This document shows, piece after piece, positions 50,250 through 60,400 of a stretch of DNA of 64,000 nt. A program made the position numbers and the translations under genes. This DNA comes from Streptomyces omiyaensis (lineage in GTDB: Bacteria; Actinomycetota; Actinomycetes; Streptomycetales; Streptomycetaceae), in NCBI RefSeq assembly GCF_014650895.1, contig NZ_BMVV01000027.1:1-64000 (forward strand), given 5' to 3'. The notes below the pieces were generated by a model. That model ran no database searches. It had not been told where the DNA came from and worked only from the letters and a program-made list of their open reading frames with translations. Each line of letters starts with the position of its first letter. Positions within the stretch are counted from its first letter, which is position 1.

Positions 50250-53200
50250 GTCCACAGGGGCTCCGGGTCCGGCGTGCGCACCGGGTCCTCGTGACGGGTA
50301 CGAGCCGTGCCGTCCCATTCCCAGCGGGTGACCAGAACGGCGGCCACCTCGTCGACGCGGGACAGCTGGGCGATGGCGATGCCCGGTACCTGCGGATAGC
50401 AGGCCCATTCCCGTTCACTGGTCATGACCACATCCAGGTCGAAAGCGTGCAGGAGGCCGAGGCACTTGGCGCGCGAGTCGTCGTCGACGCCCGCGAACGC
50501 CTCGTCCAGGGTGACGAGTCGTGGTGCGTACGGGCTGGCCGCGCTCGCGTAGTGCGAGGAGGCCGCGGCGAACAAGGGCACGGAGACCGCCAGGACGCGT
50601 TCGCCTCCGGACGCGGGACCGGTGGCGGGTACCCAGCGACCGTGTTGCTGCCGCTCGACGGCGAACTCGTGCCAGGAACGGTAGTCGAGGGCCGCTGTGA
50701 GGTGTTCCAGCCAGCTGCCGGCCGCGTCCTCGGTCTGCTGGCGGGCGATCTGCGTCTGCAGGAACTCCCCGACCGCGGCCCGGTCCTCGGGAGTCCAGGC
50801 GTCGGCGGTCTGGAGCAGTCGGCCACGGGCCTGGGCAAGGCCGGCAGGTGCCTTGCGGGAGGCCCGCCACACCAGGCGCAGGGTCATGCCGGTGGAGGTC
50901 GGACGGTCCTCCAGCTCGGCGTTCATGGCGAGCACGTGCCGTTCGGCGGTCGCGATAAGTTCCTGAAGAGTACCCGCGACCTCGGTGATGAGGTGGGTTT
51001 CGAGAATCTCGCGTTCATTCGCGGAGAGGATGCGGGTGAGTTCGCCGACCTCGACCGCCAGCGCCTCGGCGAGTTCGGGTACGGCACGTTCGCGGCCCTG
51101 GTAGACGATGTCGACGATCATCCCGTCCTCGACCATCCGGGCCGAGGCGGTATGGCCGTGCCGGGACAGCGCGTCCTGAAGGGTTTTGAGCTCTTCGCTC
51201 AGACGCCGCTGTACGCGCTCCCAAGCACCGTCCGAGTCGTCCGTCGTCGACAGCTCCGCTTCGAGGGAACGGGCGAGGGCGATGGCCGGGGTGGCCGCCC
51301 AAGGCCCGTCGGCGGCGGCCGGTACGGCGAGTTCGGGAAGCGCGACCGTGATCAGCCCGGTGGCGGTGAAGCGCTGGAGCGCGGCAATGGCCTCGGAGCG
51401 CGCGGAGGCAGCCTCGGTGACGGCCTTCTCCAGCTCTTCGATCCGGCCTTCGGCCCGGTTGGCCTGCCGGTCCGCCTCCGTGCGACGGTCCTGGAACGAC
51501 CGCTGATCGGCGGCGCAGCCGCGCATGGCCTCCGCGGTCTCCGCCAGCCGCCGTTCCAGCTCGGCCACGGCCGCGCCCACGGTCGAGCGCAGCGTGGTGA
51601 GCCGCTCGTCCGCGGCTGCCGCCTCGCGGGCGGCCTCCTCTGCGCGCAGAGCAAGTTCGGCAGTGCGCTCCCCTGCCCGGCCGGCTTCCTCACGCTCCTC
51701 CTGCGCCTGCCGTGCCGCTTCGGTTCGCTCGCGCAGGGCGGGCCAGAGTGCGGCCAGGACGGCCGCGAGTTCGACGAGGGCCTGCCGTACGACGACTAGC
51801 GCCGGCCGGTCCGGGGGCAGCCCCAGATCGGCGGCGGCCTCCTGGAGCTCGGCGCTCGCCAGTTCCGACCGCCCGGCTGCAGCCAGCGCGTCGGCGGCCC
51901 GTGCCTCACGACGGGACCTGGCCCGGCGCGCGGTGTCGGCGGCAGCCGCCGCGCGGGCGTGCGCCCGGGTCAGCGGCCCGTCGTCGGGCACCGCGGCCAG
52001 TTCGGCGTCGAGCGTACGGCGCCGGGTCTCCAAACCCTGCGCGTGCACGGCCTCGGATGCCGCCTCCCCCTGGAGAAGGGAGAGTTCGGCGCGCAGGGTG
52101 GTGATACGGGTGCGCCGCGCGGCTTCCCGGGCGCCCTCGCCGATGTACTCGGCCGCAGGTTTGGCCCACCGGCCGATGAGGACGCCTACGCGGTAGCGTC
52201 CGTCCGGAGCAGCCCACGTGCCCGCCGTCGGCTCGGTGCCCCTTAGCCCGGCGCCCGCCTCCGCGATCCCGGCAACCGCGCCCAGACCGATCGCCGAGAG
52301 GAGCCGACCCACGGTCTCCTCACCCACGTGGACCGCCTGGGCATCGCCGCGGTCAACGGCCGGGCGGAGCACGTCGGCGAGCGACGGCCCGTCGACCGGC
52401 CCCGTCCGCGCGTCGAGGAGTACGTCGTGACCGTCAACCGCCAGGGCCGCGCCGTCTGGGCGCACCCACGCGTCCAGCAGCCCGGCCGCCTCCAGGGCCG
52501 CCTCCAGGCCGGCGCGCTCCCGGTCCGCGACCTCGTCCCGGAAGTCGACCAGCCGCCACAGTGGGGCGCCGGGCGCCTGATCGCGCAGACCGGGGTTCCG
52601 GGTGTACAGGGCCTGCGGTCCACGGCGGCCGCCGGCCCCCAGCTCGGCGAGTTCCTGTTCCGCGTCTCGGGCACGGGCCGCCAGGGCCGCCCCGCGCTGC
52701 GCTGATTGCGCCGCCTGGTCGGCGAGTACCGCTGCCGTGGCGCTGTGCGCGTCCGATCCGTGCCGGCGTGCCGGGTAGGGCCCGTCCTGGTGCTGGGTCC
52801 ACTCCTGGAGCTCGTCCAACAGTCCGACCGGGTCGGCGTACGCGAGCTCCTCGCACCGGCCCGCGTGCTCGCGCACGGCGTCCACCAGGGCCCGGCCCGC
52901 GGCCGTCACCTTCTCGTCGGCCGCGCCCTGTTCCTCGGCGGCGTGCGCCAGGTCGGTTTCCGTCTCGTCGAGCCGCAGTGCGGCGGCCCGGCGCTCGGCC
53001 GCCGCCGCCTCGGCGCGGTCCGCAAGCTCCTCGACATGCGCAAGGGTGCGATGCCGGCGGTCGGTCGCCTCGGTCACAGCGGCGCGCAGTTCGGCCGCCG
53101 TCAGCCCCTCGTCCCCGGGCAGGTCCAGCCGGGCCGCCTCGGCGGTTTCCCGCGCGAGGCGAAGCGTGTCCTCGACTCGCTGCCCGGCGGCCCGGAACCG

Positions 53201-54391
53201 GTTCTCCGCCGCCGCGAGGCGCCCGAGCGCCCGTGTGTGCAGCAGCGCGGCCTCCTCCCGGTCGGCGCGTGCACGTGCACTGTCCTGCCCGCACCGTTCC
53301 AACGCCTTGGCGGCCCGCTCCAGTTCATGAGCGCTGCGCATTTCCGGGCCCTCACGCAGGGCTGCGTCGACGGCCTCCAGGCGGGCCTGTGTCTCGGTGA
53401 GCGCGGCGATCCGCTCGCCGGCCGCCGCCCGCTTCTCCTCGGCTGCGGCTTTCTCGGCCTGTGCCTCGGCGAGATCGCGCAGCAGGTGCTCGTACTTCGA
53501 GTGCTCGCTGCGCGGGAGGCGTGCGCGCCGGCGGGAGGCGATGCGGGCATAGCGTCGGTAGTGGTCGAGGAACGCAGAGGCCGCGCGCTCGGCCGCGCCG
53601 GCGGCCCGTAGCTCCTCCTTCTCCTCGTCCAGGGAGCGGAATGCCTCGGCCACGTCCGCGATGACGGCCTGGTCCATGGGCGGAAGCGCTTCGGTGAGCG
53701 CGCGGGAGAGGGCGGCTTCGTTGGGGCGTTTGGACAGTTGGGGCTGGCGCAGCTGGATGAGCAGGTCCACGAGGGCGCCGTAGCGCTGCTCCCCGAGCCC
53801 GAAGAGCGCCTCGTCGACGGCCCGGCGATAGGTCTTGGCCTGGTCGTAGACCATTCCGTGTCCCGCGACCGCCTCGATGAGCCGGTCCCGGGACAGCACC
53901 GTGCCGGTGGCGTCGAGGAGGCTGAGCGACCCCTCCGACACCGCCCCGGCCGGTGCGTGGTCGATCCGCTGGGCGGTCACCGCCCACCAGTGCCGGGCGA
54001 TGCCGCGCCCGCTGACGGCCTTGAGCCCGCAGAGAAGCGTACGGAACTGCTCCTCGCCGCTCACCTCGTCGCGGCGGCCGAACTCCACCCAGGTGTAGCC
54101 GAGCCGTTCGGAGTGGAGGTGCTCTCCGCCGAGCAGCAGATTCCACTCCATCCTCTTTCCGGCGTCTCCGTCGGGCTCCACCCGGCGCGCGCTGAGGTCC
54201 CCGTCCAGGAGGAAGGGCAGGGTCAGGGCGAGCACCTTGGATTTGCCTGTGCCGTTGTTCCCCCGGAGCAGCAGCCGCCCGTCGCGGAAGTGGAATTCCT
54301 CCACGTCGTAGTGGAAAAGATCGACGAGACCGATCCGCAGGGGCTGCCAGCGGGCGCGCGCGGGGACCGGGAGTATGGCACGGGGGGTCAA
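50246..54391 (-). CDS. jetC: Wadjet type II JetC, SMC-like ATPase (TIGR02680 type)
   Basis: 1381 residues. Walker A RGNNGTGKSKVL is near residue 45; long Ala/Glu/Arg coiled-coil stretches occupy about 240-500 and 780-1000 around a hinge-like region. The ABC signature GPASGGERVLAVS and Walker B LVTLDEAFAGVD lie near the end. This is the MukB/SMC-type motor that extrudes plasmid DNA loops. It begins with TTG overlapping the jetB stop by 4 nt (TTGA); AAAGG lies 10 nt upstream. Confidence 0.93.
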   Translation of the reverse strand: MTPRAILPVPARARWQPLRIGLVDLFHYDVEEFHFRDGRLLLRGNNGTGKSKVLALTLPFLLDGDLSARRVEPDGDAGKRMEWNLLLGGEHLHSERLGYTWVEFGRRDEVSGEEQFRTLLCGLKAVSGRGIARHWWAVTAQRIDHAPAGAVSEGSLSLLDATGTVLSRDRLIEAVAGHGMVYDQAKTYRRAVDEALFGLGEQRYGALVDLLIQLRQPQLSKRPNEAALSRALTEALPPMDQAVIADVAEAFRSLDEEKEELRAAGAAERAASAFLDHYRRYARIASRRRARLPRSEHSKYEHLLRDLAEAQAEKAAAEEKRAAAGERIAALTETQARLEAVDAALREGPEMRSAHELERAAKALERCGQDSARARADREEAALLHTRALGRLAAAENRFRAAGQRVEDTLRLARETAEAARLDLPGDEGLTAAELRAAVTEATDRRHRTLAHVEELADRAEAAAAERRAAALRLDETETDLAHAAEEQGAADEKVTAAGRALVDAVREHAGRCEELAYADPVGLLDELQEWTQHQDGPYPARRHGSDAHSATAAVLADQAAQSAQRGAALAARARDAEQELAELGAGGRRGPQALYTRNPGLRDQAPGAPLWRLVDFRDEVADRERAGLEAALEAAGLLDAWVRPDGAALAVDGHDVLLDARTGPVDGPSLADVLRPAVDRGDAQAVHVGEETVGRLLSAIGLGAVAGIAEAGAGLRGTEPTAGTWAAPDGRYRVGVLIGRWAKPAAEYIGEGAREAARRTRITTLRAELSLLQGEAASEAVHAQGLETRRRTLDAELAAVPDDGPLTRAHARAAAAADTARRARSRREARAADALAAAGRSELASAELQEAAADLGLPPDRPALVVVRQALVELAAVLAALWPALRERTEAARQAQEEREEAGRAGERTAELALRAEEAAREAAAADERLTTLRSTVGAAVAELERRLAETAEAMRGCAADQRSFQDRRTEADRQANRAEGRIEELEKAVTEAASARSEAIAALQRFTATGLITVALPELAVPAAADGPWAATPAIALARSLEAELSTTDDSDGAWERVQRRLSEELKTLQDALSRHGHTASARMVEDGMIVDIVYQGRERAVPELAEALAVEVGELTRILSANEREILETHLITEVAGTLQELIATAERHVLAMNAELEDRPTSTGMTLRLVWRASRKAPAGLAQARGRLLQTADAWTPEDRAAVGEFLQTQIARQQTEDAAGSWLEHLTAALDYRSWHEFAVERQQHGRWVPATGPASGGERVLAVSVPLFAAASSHYASAASPYAPRLVTLDEAFAGVDDDSRAKCLGLLHAFDLDVVMTSEREWACYPQVPGIAIAQLSRVDEVAAVLVTRWEWDGTARTRHEDPVRTPDPEPLWT

Positions 54392-55635
54392 CGCTGATGA
54401 GCCTTTCGCTGCGCGGGCACCTGAGCGGTGCCGACTGTGCGGGGTTCGAGTACGACGGTCTCGCCGACCGCGTACCGGGCGAGCGCCGGGCGTGGCATCA
54501 CCCCGTCAGGAGTACGGGAGACCAGGCCGAGGGCGGCGAGCCGACTGACGGCCTGCTCCACGAGCTCCCCCTCAGCTCCCGGCTCACGGGCCGACTTCGC
54601 CCAGAAGCCTCCGTGTTCGGCGGCCAGCGCGGCGACACGGCGTTCAAGGTCTGCCGTGGAGACGACCGGACCTTCGGCACTCGTGAGGTACTCGGCGAGC
54701 AGCAGGGTGACGTGACCGTGGGTGCCGGATTCCGGCATGCGGAGGTCGGTGAGGTCGTCGTCGGGGTCGACCATGGCGATGCCTTCGGCCCTGACCTCGG
54801 CCACCAGGCCCGTCAGTTCGGTGATGCGTGCGGTGAGGAACCCGCGCTGCCGCGTGAGGTAGCCCAGCTCGGCATCGGTCAGTTCGTCGTAGTAGAGCAC
54901 GGGGTCGTCCAGCAGTCGGCGGGTCAGCGAGCGGCGCATCGCCCGGAACCGGAGTTCGTCGCTGTCGAGGGCCGTTTCGGCGGTGAGCCCGACGAGCCGT
55001 TCGTCCAGGGTGGCGGCCGGGATGGTGGACGGGCCGCGTCGGGTCGCGAGCAGCCCGGCGAGCACCCGCCGTTCGACGTCGTACAGGACGTCTCCGGCAC
55101 CGCTGACGTACGCCTCCTCGTCGCCGGCGACGCGCCGCAGTACTCCGAGGCCGATCAGGAGGCGTACGACGGCGGCGAGGTCGAGGCGCTCGTCGCGGCG
55201 GTCCAGGGTGAACTGGATGCCCGTCGCGGCCAGCTGCGGATCAGCGGCGTCGAGGACGACCTGGTCGGCGAGGCGGCCGAGCGCGATCTGCGCCTCGCCG
55301 CGTTCGAGGGCGGCGAGGGCGAGGCAGAGCAGGACGTAGCGACGGCGGGTGAAGGGGGCGGCGCTGCGCGTGGCCTCGCGGGCGGGGTGGGTGGCATCGG
55401 CGAGGTGGGCCGGGATCTTGCCCAGCCGGGCGGTCCCGGCGTCGACCTGGAGGGACCAGCCGGTGTTGCGGTCGAACCACTCACGCAGGTCGGAGGCGTG
55501 CCGCCGGACGAGACGGAAATCGTCGGCGTACGCACCACCGGCGAGCAGCAGAGGCTGCTTGAGCAGAGCGCGGGCGGCCTTGCGCAGTTCCGCGGCGTGC
55601 TGCCCGTCCAGCACTTCGGCGAGCGGAGCACTCAC
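54388..55635 (-). CDS. jetB: Wadjet type II JetB (TIGR02678/DUF2398 type)
   Basis: 415 residues, alpha-helical, with winged-helix character (MukE-like role) and the family features DDPVLYYDEL and YLTRQRGFL. JetB binds the JetC/JetA kleisin complex. GTG 55635 overlaps the jetA stop (GTGA). Confidence 0.9.
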   Translation of the reverse strand: MSAPLAEVLDGQHAAELRKAARALLKQPLLLAGGAYADDFRLVRRHASDLREWFDRNTGWSLQVDAGTARLGKIPAHLADATHPAREATRSAAPFTRRRYVLLCLALAALERGEAQIALGRLADQVVLDAADPQLAATGIQFTLDRRDERLDLAAVVRLLIGLGVLRRVAGDEEAYVSGAGDVLYDVERRVLAGLLATRRGPSTIPAATLDERLVGLTAETALDSDELRFRAMRRSLTRRLLDDPVLYYDELTDAELGYLTRQRGFLTARITELTGLVAEVRAEGIAMVDPDDDLTDLRMPESGTHGHVTLLLAEYLTSAEGPVVSTADLERRVAALAAEHGGFWAKSAREPGAEGELVEQAVSRLAALGLVSRTPDGVMPRPALARYAVGETVVLEPRTVGTAQVPAQRKAHQR

Positions 55636-57194
55636 AGTCCGTCGGCTCCTTCCGCCAGATCGATGATCTCGATGGTGTGGTCAGGGCCGCGGAAGACGCC
55701 GCCCGGAGTGCGGACCTCGGCCGCGGATCCATCGGCCAAGGCGGTGAGTCGGATCTCCATGGACCCGTCGTTGCTGGTGGCCACCGTGTGCGTCATACCG
55801 GGCCGCCAGGTGGCCAGGGCGTCCCCGAGGAGCTGGAGGAAGAGCCGGAAGCTGACGGGATCGAGCTCGCCGAGCCCGGACAGCCGGGTGATGCCGTCGG
55901 TGACGAGCCGGGCCCGCGCGGCCGCGACCTCCGCGGCCTGCTTGACCGCCACCTCGGCGAGCCTGCGGCGCGCTTCCTGCCGGTCCTCCACTTTGCGGGG
56001 CTTGCCGCGCCGCTCGTAGCTGCCGGTACGGCGCAGCTGCGGGCTGATGCGCAACGGCTCGGCGTCGGCCCATGGGGTGGACGCGGGATCGGGATGGGCG
56101 GCACGGGCGGCCAGCGTCTCGGCGTCCACCGTGAGGTGTCGGGCCGGGTACAGCCCGAAGGCGGTGCGCCACAGCCGGTGCCGGGAGTCGTCATCGGGGG
56201 CCTCGGCGAACCAGCGGGCGAGCGTACGGAAGTCGGCGGAGCGATCGGAACGCCCGGCTCGGCGCTCGTTCAGCGACCGTACGACGGCCAGCAGCTGGGG
56301 TACGGCCCCGAGCGCACGGCCGCGCAGCAGCCGGGCCTGCGATTCCCGGCCGTCCCGGCTGAGGAACCAGGCCGCCAGCCCGGCCCACCGGCCGGCCCAC
56401 CGCTCGTACGCGGCCTGCTCGGCGTACGTGGCCTCCTGCGGCGTGGCATCGGCGGCCTCGCGAGCGGCAGCGGCGCGCAGCAGTGCCTCGATGCTCCCGC
56501 CCTCCTCCAGCTCCAGGATCAACCGGGCGATGCGGCCACCGAGGGTGATCAGGTCCTGGATGAACCGTTCCAGGTACTGAATGAGCTGGTCCTTGTAGGC
56601 GAGGAAGACTTCCTCCCCCACGTCGTGGAGGTCGATGGTCCGCTGCAGGGACCCCATGAAGGCTCGCGCGTTGTCGGCGAGCGCCCCGAACCGACTGGCG
56701 AGCCCGTCCAGCGCGAGATGTGTCTTGGCCGGATCCGGTGTCTCCTCGGCTGCCAGCACGAGGAGGGCACGGAGCTGGGTGACGATGTCGTGCAGCGCGA
56801 CGGCCTGGAGCGCACCCCGGCGCCCGAGCGCCTCGTCGTAGGAGGACAGGGCCTCCTCGGCCGCCTCGCCCTCCCGGGTGAGCTGGTAGATGTACCGCTT
56901 GCGGTAGAAGTCCTCGACAGCCGTGACCCGCCCGGTGTCCGGGTCGGCGCGCAGGTTCCCCCACGCGACCAGCTTGTCCAGGGCTCCGACGACCCCCTCC
57001 AATTCGCCGGGCCGTACGGCGGCGGGCAGCCCGGCGTACACGTCCTCGGGCCGCAGATGTACGGCGAACCGCTCCTTGGCCACGAGGAAGGCGCGCATCA
57101 CCGAGCGGTAGAGCGGCACGTTCGGGGCGGTGAGATGCGCGAAGGGCCCGTACTCGTCCCGCGGGCCTGCCGGACGCGGAGAAGTCATGTCCAT
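55632..57194 (-). CDS. jetA: Wadjet type II JetA kleisin-like subunit (TIGR02677/DUF2397 type)
   Basis: About 520 residues. Family features include YRSVMRAFLVAKERF near the start, the FLAYKDQLIQYLERFIQDL helix and a C-terminal Arg-rich helix (RKVEDRQEARRRLAEVAV). It is the MukF/kleisin-like member and first gene of the operon. ATG 57194 has GGGAGG 10 nt upstream; MTSPRP two codons later is a second option. It diverges from pglW. Confidence 0.9.
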   Translation of the reverse strand: MDMTSPRPAGPRDEYGPFAHLTAPNVPLYRSVMRAFLVAKERFAVHLRPEDVYAGLPAAVRPGELEGVVGALDKLVAWGNLRADPDTGRVTAVEDFYRKRYIYQLTREGEAAEEALSSYDEALGRRGALQAVALHDIVTQLRALLVLAAEETPDPAKTHLALDGLASRFGALADNARAFMGSLQRTIDLHDVGEEVFLAYKDQLIQYLERFIQDLITLGGRIARLILELEEGGSIEALLRAAAAREAADATPQEATYAEQAAYERWAGRWAGLAAWFLSRDGRESQARLLRGRALGAVPQLLAVVRSLNERRAGRSDRSADFRTLARWFAEAPDDDSRHRLWRTAFGLYPARHLTVDAETLAARAAHPDPASTPWADAEPLRISPQLRRTGSYERRGKPRKVEDRQEARRRLAEVAVKQAAEVAAARARLVTDGITRLSGLGELDPVSFRLFLQLLGDALATWRPGMTHTVATSNDGSMEIRLTALADGSAAEVRTPGGVFRGPDHTIEIIDLAEGADGL

Positions 57195-57438
57195 CGCCTG
57201 CCATCCTCCCGGACCGTTCTCCGTGATCGGCAGGGACTTAAGTACTTGGCCGATTCGCACCGCTCTTGATCGCGCCTGCCCTGCACTCGCGGCATCCGCA
57301 AGCCCGGGCGCTGCCCGCTTCGTCGCAGGTGCCCCGGATGTCGAGGCCCACCGTTAGGATCTACCGAGAGCTTTGTCTACCGCCGGATGGCCGAGCCAAT
57401 CAGCTCTTCAGCACGCAGCGACGAAGCGGGGGCCGCAC
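57195..57438. promoter_or_regulatory. Divergent control region between jetABCD and pglWX
   Basis: 244 bp, locally AT-richer. An inverted repeat AAGTACTT (57240-57247) lies about 50 bp before jetA and may be a shared operator. TAGGAT at 57355-57360 is a plausible -10 toward pglW. No convincing -35 was found. Shared control of the two defence systems is an inference. Confidence 0.4.
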
Positions 57439-60400
57439 ATGCGGGAAGGCCGGTGGACCACGGTCACCGAGTCCGAGTACGAGCACGAGCACCGCGGCCT
57501 GGAAGCCATCCGCGAGAAGCTGCCGGACTCCGATCCCTGGCGGGCCTGGTCGAACTTCACCTTCACCGCGAACACCGGGCACGTCCGCGAGATCGATCTC
57601 CTCGTCATCGCCCCCGGCGGCGTCTGCATGATCGAACTGAAGAACTGGCACGGCTCCGTGACCAGCGAGAACGGCACCTGGGTCCAGACCGCGCCGAACG
57701 GTCGTCGCGTCCTGCACGGCAACCCGCTGCACCTCGTCAACAAGAAGGCCAAGGAGCTCGCCGGGCTGCTCGGCCAGAACGGCAAGCGCGTCTGGGTCGC
57801 CGAAGCCGTCTGCTTCACGGACGACGGCCTGCGCATCCGACTGCCCGCCCATGACGAGAACGGCGTCTACACCGTCTCCGAACTGGTCGCGATGCTGCAG
57901 CAGCCCCCGCGTGACGAGCGCCGACGCATCACCGCCGTCGACTCCCGCGAGATCAAGGTCGCCCTGGAGCGGGTCGGTGTCCGCCCCAGCGATGCCAAGT
58001 ACAAGGTCGGCCCGTACGAGCTGAAGCGGAAGGCCTTCGACTCCGGCGAGACCTGGGCCGACTACCTCGCCGAGCACACTGAGCTGCCCGAGGTGGCCCG
58101 CGTCCGCATCTACCTGCGCGAACGCGGTTCGGACACCTCGATCCGGCAGTCCGTGGAGAACGCCGCCCGGCGCGAGGCCGCGGTCCTGCGCCGCTTCCGG
58201 CACCCCGGCGTCGTCCAGCTCAAGCAGTACGACCCGTCCGGGCACTCCTCCGGCCCCGCCCTGATCTTCGACTACCACCCGCACACCCTGCGTCTCGACG
58301 AGTACCTCTTCCAGTACGGGGAGAAGCTCGACATCCTCGGCCGCATGGCGCTCGTCCGCCAGCTCGCCGAGACGATGCGCTCCGCGCACTCCAGCCGCAT
58401 CCACCACCGGGCGCTGGCCGCCCGCTCCGTCCACGTGCTGCCACGCAACCGGGGCCGCGAGGGTCAGGCCGTCGGCGAGGACGCGGCCTGGCTCTCCCCG
58501 CACCTGCAGATCTCCGACTGGCAGATCGCTACCCAGCGCAGCGGCACGGGCGGCTCCGGGGAGGGGATGACCCGGTTTGCACCGACCGCACTGTCCGCGA
58601 TGCACCTGGCGGAGGGCTCCGACCCGTACCTGGCGCCCGAGCTGACCGCTCTCAACGCCGACCCGGTCTACCTCGACGTCTATGGCCTTGGCGTCCTCAC
58701 CTACCTCCTGGTGACGGGCAAGGCACCGGCCGCGAGCCAGACCGAGCTGCTGACCCGCCTCGAAGCCGGTGAGGGTCTGCGTCCCAGCTCGCTGGTGGAC
58801 GGCCTCTCGGAGGACATCGACGATCTGGTCCAGGCGGCCACCGCCTACCGGCCCGGCCAGCGCCTCTCCAGCATCGACGAGTTCCTCGAGATGCTGGAAC
58901 TCGTCGAGGACTCCCTCACGACCCCCGCCGCGCCCCCGGTACCGGAGGCCCCCGAGAAAGACCCGCTCGAAGCCGTCGCCGGCGACGTACTGGGCGGCCG
59001 CTGGCAGGTCCGCCGCCGCCTGGGCACCGGCTCGACCAGCCGCGCCTACCTCGTCTACGACCAGGACCACGTGGCGCGCAAGACGCGCCCGCTCGCCGTC
59101 CTCAAGGTGGCGCTCTCCGACAGCCGGGGCGAGATCCTCGCCCACGAGGCCGCGGTCATGGGGCGCCTGCGCGCCGACTCCCGCGTGATCCGGCTCGTAG
59201 AGCCGGAGCCGTTGAAGATCGCCGACCGCACGGTGCTCGTCCTGGAGTACGTGGGCGACGAGCGGGAGGAGACTGGCGAGGGCGAGGAGTCGGGAGCCCC
59301 CCGTACCCGCCGCCGCGAGGAGACGGTCGCCCGCCAGCTGCGCGAGAGCGGCCGCCTCCAGATCGACCAGCTGGAGGCGTACGGCGACTACCTCTTCGGC
59401 GCGGTCGACTTCCTGGAGGGCGAGAGCGTCTGGCACCGCGACATCAAGCCCGACAACATCGCTATCCGCATCCGCCCGAACCGCACCCGCGAGCTCGTCC
59501 TCATCGACTTCTCCCTGGCCGGATACCCGGCGAAGGACTACGAGGCCGGCACCGAGGGCTACCTCGACCCGTTCATCGGGACGCTGACCCGGACCGCCTA
59601 CGACTCGCACGCCGAGCGGTACGCGGTCGCGGTCACCCTGCACCAGATGGCCTCCGGCGAGCTGCCCAAGTGGGGCGACGGCTCGGTACTACCCCGCATG
59701 ACAGACCCAAGGAAGCACCCGCACCCGATCATCGCGAAGGACGCCTTCGAACCCGGGGTGCGCGACGGTCTGGTCGCCTTCTTCGAGAAGGCCCTGCACC
59801 GGGACGCCGCCCAGCGCTTCCCCGAGCTGAAGCCGATGCGGGACGCCTGGAAGAAGATCTTCCTGGACGCCACGCAGGCCGTCCCATCCAGCCACCGCTC
59901 CCGCCACCCGGAACACTCCGAGACTCCGTCCCTCGACGCCGGTCAGGCCACCATCGCGGACGCCGAGCCGCTCACCGCAGAGCAGCAGCGCGAGCAGCTC
60001 GCGGCGGAGGTCACCCGCGAAACCCACCTGTCGGCCGCCGGCCTCACCCCTGCCGCCGAGGCGTTCCTGTACGGGCTGGGCGTCACGACGGTCGGGGAGC
60101 TCCTCGACTACAGCCGCCGCAAGCTCCTCAACGCACCCGGTCTGGGTGCGAAGACCCGCAGCGAGGTCCAGCGTCGCCAGCGCGAGTGGGGCGACCGGCT
60201 GCGCGAGACCCCGATCTCGCCGCTCACCCCGAGGGGCCGGGCCGAGGCCAAGGAGGAACTGGCCCAGCTGTCCGCCACCGAGTCGGCTCTGCTCGGCACC
60301 CTGGCCAGCGGAGACTCCGCCGGGGGCCTCACCGGCTCCGCGCTGCGCGCGGTCAGCCTGGACACGCTGGCCACGATCTTCGTACCGGAGCTCAACAACA

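Noticed and set aside
54397..56019. 540-codon plus-strand frame over jetB/jetA
   Set aside because: Antisense of two clearly recognised Wadjet genes; no motif of its own.
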